Shown piece after piece: positions 6,766 through 13,677 of a DNA stretch of 13,989 nucleotides. The DNA is from Planctomycetaceae bacterium (GTDB lineage Bacteria > Planctomycetota > Planctomycetia > Pirellulales > Thermoguttaceae). Numbering within the stretch: the first letter of the stretch is position 1; every line of letters begins with the position of its first letter. A program made the position numbers and the translations under genes. Under the pieces are notes generated by a model. That model saw nothing but the letters and a program-made list of their open reading frames with translations. It did not search any database and was not told the origin of the DNA. The stretch covers positions 1 to 13,989 of the forward strand of contig JAITDV010000136.1 of NCBI GenBank assembly GCA_031282385.1, in the 5' to 3' direction.

Positions 6766-8106
6766 TTATTTTATTGTTGTGATCGGTTTATTGAGATATT
6801 CGGCGGCGTTGGGATTTCCGTTAAAATTTTCCGTTTCGGGATTCCACTGTAATTTTTCACCGGTTCGTACTGCAATATGACCAAGTAAACAAGTTGACGT
6901 AACACAATGTCCGACAATCGCCGGTTCCAATGTTTCCTTGCCTGTCAATACGGAATCGATAAAATCTTCTTTTTCGGAACGCAACGGAAAATGAATTTCA
7001 TCCGGTTTGATTGTTTCTTTGAGCAATGATTCCGGTTCTGCTTTGATACCGGAAAACGTAACTTCAATCCAACCTCGTTCACCTTCAATCCGGTAATAGG
7101 GTTTATCTGTTTTATAAATAATTTCCAAACCGTCTTTATAACGATATTTAATTTCAAATTGGAGCAGGACATTCCAAAAACTTGTTGGTTCGGGATAGGT
7201 TCCGGTTCCTTCAATTTCAACCGGAAACGTCCGATCCAAACCGAGCGCCCAAAGAACACCGTTCAGTAAATGCGTTCCCCAGTTTGTTACCATTCCGTCA
7301 CAATAATAAAGATGACGCATCCAGCCGGGTCGATTGGAAAGATTTTGCGGAGTATGAACACGATTGAGAGTGTAGGGGGCGTGAATTGCGTAACCTTGCC
7401 AACGTTCATAATCGAGTTCTTTGGGAACCGGCATTTCCGGTTGCGGCGGACAAGGAACATCGGATTGCGGTACGGCAACAAGAACACTTTTAATTTTGCC
7501 AAGCCGACCATTCCGTACAAGTTCTGCCGCCTGATGTGCGCCTTGACCGCTACGAAATTCACTGTCCACCCGAAAAAACCGTTTTGTTTCCGCCGAAACC
7601 TTAACCAGTTCCTTGCCTTCCGCAATTGTACGAATAATCGGTTTTTCCAACGCGACATGTTTACCGGAACGCATTGCCTCAACTGCCTGAACCGTGTGCC
7701 AATGATCCGGCGTTGAAATCATGACCGCGTCAATATCAGACCTTGTGAGAAGTTCCTTGTAATCAACATAAGTGTCAATACTTTTCGGTTTAATAAGCGA
7801 AACACTTTTTTGATAAAGTTCCAGAACTTTCTTTTTGGCTTCCGCAAGCCGCCACGAATCAACATCACAAAGTGCAACAACCTGATTTCGTTTGTTACGC
7901 ACAAAACCGGGAATATTGTGATAACAACATTGCCGACCTGTTCCAATCAATCCCATTCGTAACAAATTATTCGGCAACATTTGACCTTGTGCCATTGCGC
8001 ACGAGGTAACAACTCGCGACGGAACAATTATCGGCATTGCAAAAACAGAAACCGCCGTTCCAATAAATGAACGGCGCGACAACGGACTTCTTTCATGATT
8101 TTTCAT
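6766..8106 (-). CDS. Tat-exported Gfo/Idh/MocA family oxidoreductase
   Basis: Counted from the ATG at 8106, the protein has 446 residues. It begins with a twin-arginine signal, SRRSFIG at 10-16, and a hydrophobic stretch to about residue 40. This implies folding with its cofactor before export. The Rossmann NAD(P)-binding region starts at MGLIGTGRQ (51-59). STPDHWH (131-137) and the family motif EKPI (154-157) follow. The C-terminal substrate domain (about 185-420) contains WGTHLLNGVLWALG near 276-289, a histidine-bearing segment typical of the exported planctomycete branch. The substrate is probably a sugar or cyclitol derivative and cannot be named. I prefer the 8106 start over one 20 codons upstream because it places the Tat motif normally and has AAGGAA seven bases before it. 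The longer reading lies in a degenerate MITE. The gene appears intact although surrounded by IS and MITE debris. Confidence 0.88.
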   Translation of the reverse strand: MKNHERSPLSRRSFIGTAVSVFAMPIIVPSRVVTSCAMAQGQMLPNNLLRMGLIGTGRQCCYHNIPGFVRNKRNQVVALCDVDSWRLAEAKKKVLELYQKSVSLIKPKSIDTYVDYKELLTRSDIDAVMISTPDHWHTVQAVEAMRSGKHVALEKPIIRTIAEGKELVKVSAETKRFFRVDSEFRSGQGAHQAAELVRNGRLGKIKSVLVAVPQSDVPCPPQPEMPVPKELDYERWQGYAIHAPYTLNRVHTPQNLSNRPGWMRHLYYCDGMVTNWGTHLLNGVLWALGLDRTFPVEIEGTGTYPEPTSFWNVLLQFEIKYRYKDGLEIIYKTDKPYYRIEGERGWIEVTFSGIKAEPESLLKETIKPDEIHFPLRSEKEDFIDSVLTGKETLEPAIVGHCVTSTCLLGHIAVRTGEKLQWNPETENFNGNPNAAEYLNKPITTIK

Positions 8107-8113
8107 CGAATAG

Positions 8114-8119
8114 TTCCTT
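8114..8119 (-). promoter_or_regulatory. Shine-Dalgarno site deciding the oxidoreductase start
   Basis: AAGGAA on the minus strand lies seven bases upstream of the ATG at 8106. It supports this start over the upstream in-frame ATG at 8166. Confidence 0.65.
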
Positions 8120-8129
8120 TTGTTTGGAC

Positions 8130-8239
8130 AATAGACCCTTTCGTTACCATTGAGACACACAAGCAAAGCAAAAAAACTTTATTTTTATGTTTGTCTAAAT
8201 TGTGTAAGTTTTGTATTTTTAGTTAGCCAAAAGTCTATT
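8130..8239. mobile_element. Degenerate MITE-like element, copy 4 (no GC-rich core)
   Basis: The left end AATAGACCCTTTCGTTACC and right end GTATTTTTAGTTAGCCAAAA then GTCTATT match the terminal repeats and the last 25 or so bases of copies 1-3. The hairpin core is absent, leaving about 110 bases. It begins 24 bases upstream of the oxidoreductase ATG, so that gene's promoter or leader must come from, or lie beyond, this element. Confidence 0.55.
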
Positions 8240-8285
8240 TTACTTATTGACTCATGTTACGCACCGTAGGTAAAAAAGCAGATGT

Positions 8286-8442
8286 ACTAGACCTTTTCGC
8301 TAACCTGTAAGAGACCACCCCTGACCCCTCCGAAGGAGGGGAATTATTCCCCTCCTTCGGAGGGGTCAGGGGTGGTCTCGGAGGAGTTAAAGGCGGTTTT
8401 TTGTTGCGTTGATGTATTTTTAGGTTAGAGAGCAGGTTTATT
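8286..8442. mobile_element. MITE-like element, copy 2 (minimal core)
   Basis: The left end reads AGACCTTTTCGCTAACCTG. The inner arms GAGACCACCCCTGACCCC and GGGGTCAGGGGTGGTCTC are perfect inverted repeats here. Only one short hairpin block lies between them, so the 27-bp array is collapsed. The right end, AGGTTAGAGAGCAGGTTTATT, is slightly decayed. Confidence 0.75.
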
Positions 8443-8593
8443 TTACCTATTACCTATGTGGCACGAACTTGCCACCCGTTAAACAGTGACAAATCAGTAA
8501 GAAGCATATAACCAATAAAATTATAGTCAATAGGGGGAATTTTTTGTGCTTGGTACGAAATACCACCATTACCCCAACTAGACCTGACATCTC
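8443..8593. other. Spacer between MITE copy 2 and a transposase tail
   Basis: No gene is seen. A small stem, GTGGCA (8458-8463) with TGCCAC (8470-8475), and a stem TGGTA/TACCA at 8551-8565 lie downstream of the transposase remnant on the minus strand. They may be part of that IS's 3' region. Confidence 0.4.
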
Positions 8594-8762
8594 TCATGCT
8601 TTTTGTATTATCCTTTCGTAGTTAGTGATTGCACAGATGAGAGTTGTACGGAGAGTGTGTCTGTTACGTCGGTTTCGGTATTTGTCTTTCAAAATACGGA
8701 AGGTTTTAATTGTTCGGTTGACGTGTTCAATGGCAACCCGTTCTCTTGCTAATTTCAATTCC
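8594..8762 (-). pseudogene. IS5-family (DDE_Tnp_4-like) transposase C-terminal fragment
   Basis: The last 55 codons and stop of a transposase survive. In frame it reads LARERVAIEHVNRTIKTFRI, then LKDKYRNRRNRHTLRTTLIC, then AITNYERIIQKA. The RERV.IEH...R.K.FRIL...YRNRR pattern with a late N-Y is typical of IS5-group proteins with this type of DDE domain; the conserved glutamate of the catalytic triad would be E in IEHV. It is a different subgroup from the fragment at 6113. The 5' side is cut directly by MITE copy 3 at 8763, and the sequence beyond the MITE does not continue the protein. This is therefore a dead fragment, not a cleanly interrupted gene. Confidence 0.75.
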
Positions 8763-8984
8763 AATAGACCATTTCGCTAACCTGTAGGAGACCACCCCTG
8801 ACCCCTCCGAAGGAGGGGAATATTCGCCTCACTCGGAGGCTTCTTCTTATTCGCCTCCTTCGGAGGCGTCTTCTTATTCCCCTCCTTCGGAGGGGTTAGG
8901 GGTGGTCTCGGAGGAGTTAAAGGCGGTTTTTCTGTAGATTTTTTGTTGCGTTGATGTATTTTTAGGTTAGAGAAAAGGTCTAAT
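8763..8984. mobile_element. MITE-like element, copy 3 (about three units)
   Basis: The left end is AATAGACCATTTCGCTAACC and the right end TTAGAGAAAAGGTCTAAT. The inner arms are as in copies 1 and 2. The core has about three 27-bp-type units, the first shortened and mutated (CTCACTCGG). On the minus strand the core translates into a proline/lysine-rich frame; that is a by-product of a period divisible by three, not a gene. Confidence 0.75.
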
Positions 8985-9086
8985 ATTTGCAAGGTTTTAG
9001 GGAAAATCTCGAATAAAACAATAACTATATTGCAAATTATAACTCTAAATTGCAACCAGATAAGCCCAGAATTTATAGCACCAAAT

Positions 9087-9105
9087 GACTTTTTCAGTGA
9101 CAACT
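9087..9105. repeat. Inverted IS end, copy 3
   Basis: GACTTTTTCAGTGACAACT is the reverse complement, with one mismatch in 19, of the IS end at 6257-6275. Together they bracket 2.85 kb containing the oxidoreductase gene and all four MITE copies. The 4 bases outside, on the IS-inward strand, are ATAG rather than YTAR. Confidence 0.65.
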
Positions 9106-9245
9106 ATTTATAAGCAAGATGTTCCATACGGATTGGCAAATGATGTTGATTCGGAATCACCATTCTGGAAAACATCTTCCGGAGAACCAATCCTATATCA
9201 ACCACTTGTTTATATTGGCGTTTTATTTTAGAATGACCGGTCTCT
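9106..9245 (+). pseudogene. C-terminal scrap of a second GH127 gene
   Basis: Positions 9128-9206 are identical over 79 bases to 11181-11259, the 3' end of the GH127 gene. In the same frame they encode GLANDVDSESPFWKTSSG and EPILYQP. The frame then runs into a new tail ending in a stop near 9230. To the left, AGCAAGA at 9113-9119 also matches the gene (11174-11180) if nine bases, three codons, are treated as inserted. The match stops at the IS end at 9105. This looks like the last piece of an upstream tandem copy. It has no start and cannot be translated as a useful protein. Confidence 0.65.
9128..9206 (+). repeat. 79-bp exact direct repeat, left copy
   Basis: This copy is identical base for base to 11181-11259, and the repeat-to-repeat distance is 2053 bp. 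Recombination between the copies would delete the whole GH127 gene and its upstream region. Confidence 0.95.
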
Positions 9246-9313
9246 AAATTTTGCGCGTTGCAGTTTCAGAATTTAACAACAATTAACAGACCTTTAACCC
9301 TTAGAATTTAACA

Positions 9314-11281
9314 ATGAAAAAAACAATTTTAAGAACAATGTGTTTTTTACTGTTTGCGGTAGGAATTGCGTTTGCGCAAGAGAATGCTCCGAAACATTTG
9401 AAACTTCAAGCCGTTCCGTTTACGGCGGTTCAATTCGACGACCATTTTTGGTCGCCGCGATTGAAAACGAACCGAGAGGTTTCAATTCCGCACAATTACG
9501 ATTGGTGTGAAAAAACAGGCAGGCTTGCCAATTTTCGCAACGCAGCGGATTGTCTCACCGGCGCGCAATGCGGTAAATTTCAAGGGCTTTTTTTCAATGA
9601 CTCCGATGTTTATAAAGTCATCGAAGGCACCGCCTACACTTTGGCGTCGGAAGAAAATCCCGCGTTGATGAAACAAGCCGACGTCGTTATTGATTCGATT
9701 GCACGAAGTCAATATCCCAACGGTTATCTCAACACTTACTTCACGCTTGCCGAACCTACAGGAAAATGGACGAATTACAGTAAACATGAACTCTATTGCG
9801 CCGGTCATCTTTTTGAAGGCGCAATCGCTTATAAACAAGCAACCGGTAAGGACACATTGTTAAATGTTGCGGAAAAATTTGCGGATCATATTATTGATGT
9901 TTTTGAAAAACGGCGAGCGGTGGAATTTTCTGTTCCGGGTTGTGAGTTGATTGAGATGGCTCTCGTCCGGCTTTATCAAGAAACAGGAAAAGAGAAATAC
10001 ATTCAACTCGCCAAACATTTTATCGACCTGCGAGGCGACCAGTCAAAACGTCCGCAAAAAATACGCGGCGTTTACGAACAAGATCATAAACCAATTCGTC
10101 AACAGTTTGAAATAGTCGGTCATGCTGTTCGTGCTTGTTATCTTTACAGCGGTGTAACAGGTGTTGCGGCACATTATAATGATACGGAATTGAAGAATGC
10201 GTTGGAGCATCTTTGGAATGATTGCGTCAACAAAAAAATGTATATCACCGGCGGAATCGGCGCAAGGCACAAAGGCGAATCATTCGGCGAAGCCTACGAA
10301 TTGCCGAACAAGACCGCATATTGCGAAACTTGCGCGGCAATTAGTTTGGCGTTTTGGGCGCATCGGATGAACCTGCTTTACGGCGAGGCAAAATATGCGG
10401 ACGTGATTGAACGGACAATTTATAACGGTATTTTGTCCGGCGTGAGTTTGGACGGTAAACTGTTCTTCTATGTCAATCCGCTTGAAGCAGACAAGGAACA
10501 AAGTACAGGGCATGATGTTGTGAAAAATGAGAAACATCATCGGCAACCGTTTTTTATTACAGCGTGTTGTCCGACAAATATTGTCCGTTTTTTACCATCG
10601 TTGCCGGGTTATCTTTACGCAACACAAAAAAACACAGTGATTGTCAATCAATTCATGCAAAGCAAAGCGTCCATCAAGTTGACGGGCGGCGCCATTGAAA
10701 TTGTACAAAAAACGAATTATCCTTGGGAGGACGCGATTACTTTTGAATTGAAGTCAACGCAAACCGATAATACAGCCGGACAAAATTACGTGTTGAAACT
10801 TCGTAACGGTTTGCAATACGAAGAGCGTGAAATTGCGTGGAACAAAACGGAAACGTTTACAATTCATCGCGACGTGTCCATCAAAAGAATCATCGCCAAC
10901 CCCAAAGTGAAAGAAGACAACGGACGTGTTGCGTTGCAGCGTGGAATGGTCGTGTATTGTTTTGAAGAATGCGATAATGAAACGCCTGTTACTGAAATTA
11001 AGTTGGCAAAGAATCCTGAATTTAAAGAAGAATGGAAAGAAATTGCCGGCGATGAAGGGAAATCTGTTAACGTTATTGTTATTAAATGCAGAAATGTTGA
11101 CGGCAAGGAACTGACGGCGGTTCCGTATTACGTTTGGGACAACCGCGCCAAAGGCGCCATGTCCGTTTGGGTACAGCAAGACGGATTGGCAAATGATGTT
11201 GATTCGGAATCACCATTCTGGAAAACATCTTCCGGAGAACCAATCCTATATCAACCACTGCCCAACGAAAACAAAATGTAG
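9314..11281 (+). CDS. Secreted GH127 glycosidase (beta-L-arabinofuranosidase family)
   Basis: This 655-residue protein has a Sec signal peptide of about 21 residues (hydrophobic core CFLLFAVGIAFA, likely cleavage before QEN). The GH127 (formerly DUF1680) alpha/alpha-barrel runs to about residue 430 and beta-sandwich domains follow to the end. The known zinc-thiolate site of the family is present. The acid/base glutamate is E322 in GESF. Metal ligands are E338 and C340 in the ETC motif, and C418 and C419 in ACCPTN, C418 being the nucleophile. These positions nearly match the numbering of the Bifidobacterium enzyme HypBA1 (E322, E338, C340, C417, C418), whose length is also similar. Family members release beta-L-arabinofuranose from plant glycoproteins, so this points to periplasmic or extracellular plant glycan breakdown. 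No Shine-Dalgarno is visible; AGAATTTAACAA occurs twice just upstream (9268-9279 and 9303-9314). The start is fixed by the signal peptide. Confidence 0.92.
   Translation: MKKTILRTMCFLLFAVGIAFAQENAPKHLKLQAVPFTAVQFDDHFWSPRLKTNREVSIPHNYDWCEKTGRLANFRNAADCLTGAQCGKFQGLFFNDSDVYKVIEGTAYTLASEENPALMKQADVVIDSIARSQYPNGYLNTYFTLAEPTGKWTNYSKHELYCAGHLFEGAIAYKQATGKDTLLNVAEKFADHIIDVFEKRRAVEFSVPGCELIEMALVRLYQETGKEKYIQLAKHFIDLRGDQSKRPQKIRGVYEQDHKPIRQQFEIVGHAVRACYLYSGVTGVAAHYNDTELKNALEHLWNDCVNKKMYITGGIGARHKGESFGEAYELPNKTAYCETCAAISLAFWAHRMNLLYGEAKYADVIERTIYNGILSGVSLDGKLFFYVNPLEADKEQSTGHDVVKNEKHHRQPFFITACCPTNIVRFLPSLPGYLYATQKNTVIVNQFMQSKASIKLTGGAIEIVQKTNYPWEDAITFELKSTQTDNTAGQNYVLKLRNGLQYEEREIAWNKTETFTIHRDVSIKRIIANPKVKEDNGRVALQRGMVVYCFEECDNETPVTEIKLAKNPEFKEEWKEIAGDEGKSVNVIVIKCRNVDGKELTAVPYYVWDNRAKGAMSVWVQQDGLANDVDSESPFWKTSSGEPILYQPLPNENKM
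11181..11259 (+). repeat. 79-bp exact direct repeat, right copy (inside GH127)
   Basis: This is the right copy of the repeat at 9128-9206, inside codons 623-649 of the GH127 gene. Sequences outside both edges differ from those around the left copy. Confidence 0.95.
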
Positions 11282-11584
11282 ATTTTTTATAACGAACTAT
11301 ATCTTGACAAAAAAAATTACTCAATAATGAATTGCAAAAAATTTAAATCCTTAACTTGAAACCACTGCCTTATACCCTTATTTTTTTGGATCGTGATGGA
11401 TTTTTATCAAAAAAGTTGAACGAAAAATAAAGGCTGGAATAGTAAAGCCGTTAGGAAAACCATGTTGTCCAGCGCGGATTAATTGGACTTGGGCAACTGA
11501 TTAGTACCTGTAAAAAACACACCGCAGTACGCCCAATACTAAAGTAAGATGAACATAATATTCTCCTCACAGATACTAAACTAA
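11282..11584. other. Spacer between GH127 and the toxin locus
   Basis: No gene is seen in these 303 bases. TTGACA near 11306 resembles a -35 box, but no good -10 follows at the right distance. There is no clear terminator for the GH127 gene. Confidence 0.45.
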
Positions 11585-12421
11585 CCTTGTTTTTCCGAAC
11601 AAAACAACCTTAGTAGCAAAAAATCCAAACACGCAAGAATAAAAAGCGAAACAATCCGTCCGACAATTACTCATCGTTTTTACAGTCTTGACCGCAACGA
11701 ATGGATTCACATCGGCGATGCCCGCTTCGGTGACAAGTTACAAGGATTAGGCAACGATGTTATAACAGTTATTTCTTGCCAACCGCTTGGAACAACCGAA
11801 CGTGTCTATAATATGACCGTCGAAGACGAACATGTCTATCATGTCGGAAAACTGAATCTGCTGGCACACAATGAAGGGTGTTTGCCATTACCTGATGATG
11901 GCATTCACATGAATACTGATGAAGCACTTGATACAGTAGAAAAGTTTCTTGGTCCAAGTTACTTTTCATTTCGCGATGGTCGCTTTATTTTGATACATAT
12001 AAAATCGAAAAAGACCGATACCACCCTCCTAATAATCCTCTTTGGACAAATGAAGACAATGGCGATTTTAATTTTGAATATACTTTAGAAGTCGATAATG
12101 GAAGTGGAATTTTACAAAAAACGGTTGTTTGTATTCCCAATGATTTGGAAACTTTAAAGCAATCCCGCCATCCTTATTCACGTATTTTTGTCGATTATGA
12201 ACCAGCAATAGTTCACAGTCCCAATTTAATTTACGATCCTAAATATGTTATTTATGCTAATTCAGCAGGTTGGTATGAACTAGGGAAAATATCACTTTTT
12301 CTATCAAAAATTGAATCGAAAATTAACTCTGTTTTATTATCAGAAACAGATTATTTGTACAAAAATTCACGGTCATTACGATTGTCAAAAAGTCGAAAAA
12401 TATATTGAAGAACAAGTGTAG
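11585..12421 (+). pseudogene. Orphan Hint-toxin C-terminal cassette, truncated and twice frameshifted
   Basis: From about 11645 the frame reads as the C-terminal half of a pre-toxin Hint domain: SETIRPTITHRFYSLDRNEW, later ERVYNMTVEDEHVYHVGKL, ending LLAHN. In this family the final His-Asn marks the Hint end and the toxin follows. The toxin part begins GCLPLPDDGIHMNTDEALDT and VEKFLGPSYF. Near 11980-11990 (T-rich CTTTATTTTGA) sense continues only in the next frame (FDTYKIEKDRYHPPNN onward). Near 12356-12365 (five A's) it returns to the first frame as KIHGHYDCQKVEKYIEEQV with a stop at 12419-12421. The shifts compensate, so the ancestral tail was one reading frame. The N-terminal Hint half is absent: sequence before about 11640 is unrelated and a stop lies at 11582. 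No start or ribosome site precedes it. The toxin activity cannot be assigned. Confidence 0.6.
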
Positions 12422-12539
12422 AATTTAAGCCAGTGAGGTCACAATTAGATATGAACTTTTGCAAAATGGCATTTCACACTGTAAATAAAGGAATTCGAAA
12501 CATTAAAAACTTCCAGTTTTTACCATATTTATTCACCTG

Positions 12540-12806
12540 TTGATTTTTAGATCAAAATTTCGATTTCAATTTTGGGATTATACTGCAAGTCATTCTCAAT
12601 TGCTTCTGCGAAGTATTTTATACGATGATAAGAAAAATATTGATATTGTATTTGGTGATGTCGAGATTATTAATATTTCAATTGATTTTTGGGGTATAGA
12701 AATAACATCAAATACCATACACAATGAAATGATCACTTATAAACTAAAATGCTTGAAAAAAAATCGCTACATTATATCAAAGCTGGATATTTGCGTACTT
12801 TTTTAA
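12540..12806 (+). pseudogene. Immunity-like small ORF without a good start
   Basis: This is an 88-codon reading frame with well-formed protein character: FRSKFRFQFWDYTASHSQLL, then a NIDIVFGDVEIINI strand-like stretch and a lysine-rich C-terminus. I recall a widespread small-protein family with an FWDY..SH.QLLLRS motif, but I could not verify it. Its place directly after a Hint-toxin tail suggests an immunity protein. The only start is TTG at 12540, with no ribosome binding site. A separate 30-codon frame starting ATG at 12451 ends exactly across this point (stop 12541-12543), as if an original N-terminus had been shifted out of frame. It may be decayed, or translated at a low level. Confidence 0.45.
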
Positions 12807-12858
12807 ATACAGGTTATGGTCTTGTATAATGATTAATAATAGACGTTAAGAGACGAAT

Positions 12859-13569
12859 ATGTGTCCACAAATTTGTCAACTGGAATTTGCCGATTCGGAT
12901 AAAGAAGATGAAGGTATCAGAGAATATATGGCAATGAAAGAACAAGATTATGCCTTTGTCAAAAAGGGTGAATTTTATTATGAAATTTGGTTTGTGACCT
13001 TGGCGGCGTTAAGAGATATTGTAAAGTCCGCATGGAGTTATCGCATTCCATGTTTTGTAGGTTATTATTACAAGCCGCAAATTGTTGTTATTCCAGAAAT
13101 GACTATAAACGCAATGGAAAATGCTGTTCATCAAATAGGTAAAAGCGGTATGCTAGAACATGTCAAACACAGTGAGCAAAAAAAATTGTCGGCAGAAATC
13201 GCATTTGAACAATATTATCTGAAGCGTCAAGGATTATTCAAACCCAAAGAATCACATGTTTCCATGAAAAATATTGACAAACAACTTTTAAATGGTATCG
13301 ATAATTCATCTCATTCCTATATTGATTTAACGCTTCTTTCCAGCGACGGAAAAAAATACCAGACACATTGGGTAACGTTTTCGTATCTTTTGCAGGAAAT
13401 AAAAGGTACGCTTAGGACAAAAACAGCTTTTTGTAGATCAGGCTTAATAATCGTACAAAATATTGACTTTGACAGCATTGACGAAACAATAAAGTACTTA
13501 AATCAAGCTAGAATGGCTGATGCTACATATTGGGATCACATGTTGCCAATGTCTGTACTTGTTCAATAA
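12859..13569 (+). CDS. Unknown protein with two related halves, possible immunity protein
   Basis: This 236-residue soluble protein has no signal peptide or membrane segment, and I do not recognise a named family. Residues about 41-99 and 178-230 appear to be diverged copies of one module. Each has W-x-V/T at its start, a hydrophobic-then-I segment (LRDIVKSA and LLQEIKGT), an aromatic step (CFVG and AFCRSG), IVVIPEM or IIVQNID, and an alternating helix ending in GM or RM. The N-terminus is acidic (SDKEDEG). It lies between a decayed Hint-toxin cassette and a new Hint-family gene on the same strand, with a 108-base gap after it, which suggests an immunity or accessory role. The start at 12859 is the first ATG of the frame; the site upstream (AAGAGACG) is weak. 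The reading frame is probably real, and the function is inferred from context only. Confidence 0.65.
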   Translation: MCPQICQLEFADSDKEDEGIREYMAMKEQDYAFVKKGEFYYEIWFVTLAALRDIVKSAWSYRIPCFVGYYYKPQIVVIPEMTINAMENAVHQIGKSGMLEHVKHSEQKKLSAEIAFEQYYLKRQGLFKPKESHVSMKNIDKQLLNGIDNSSHSYIDLTLLSSDGKKYQTHWVTFSYLLQEIKGTLRTKTAFCRSGLIIVQNIDFDSIDETIKYLNQARMADATYWDHMLPMSVLVQ

Positions 13570-13677
13570 CTTTGAAATGGCTTGATATTTTCAGTACGAC
13601 AACAGAATTTGTGATAAAATTTAGAAAATATTGTCAAAAACGAATTCGTTTCAACATATACTAAAAAATAAAGAAAT

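Noticed and set aside
7270..7716. 148-codon plus-strand frame (and smaller ones) opposite the oxidoreductase
   Set aside because: It is antisense to a well-supported gene, has no motif or ribosome site, and is explained by codon bias of the real frame.
8107..8166. A 20-codon longer N-terminus for the oxidoreductase
   Set aside because: The extra residues fall in MITE-derived sequence and would push the twin-arginine motif to position 31; the start at 8106 has a Shine-Dalgarno site.
8777..9103. Minus-strand 108-codon proline/lysine-rich reading frame
   Set aside because: It is the translation of MITE copy 3, kept open because the unit length is divisible by three. It starts in IS-end sequence and has no ribosome site.
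9128..11259. The 79-bp direct repeats as attL/attR of an integrated element
   Set aside because: The interval contains only the GH127 gene and no integrase. A tandem duplication junction explains the edges better.
11306..11335. TTGACA as a promoter for the toxin locus
   Set aside because: No acceptable -10 box follows at 16-18 bases, and the downstream frame has no start codon nearby.
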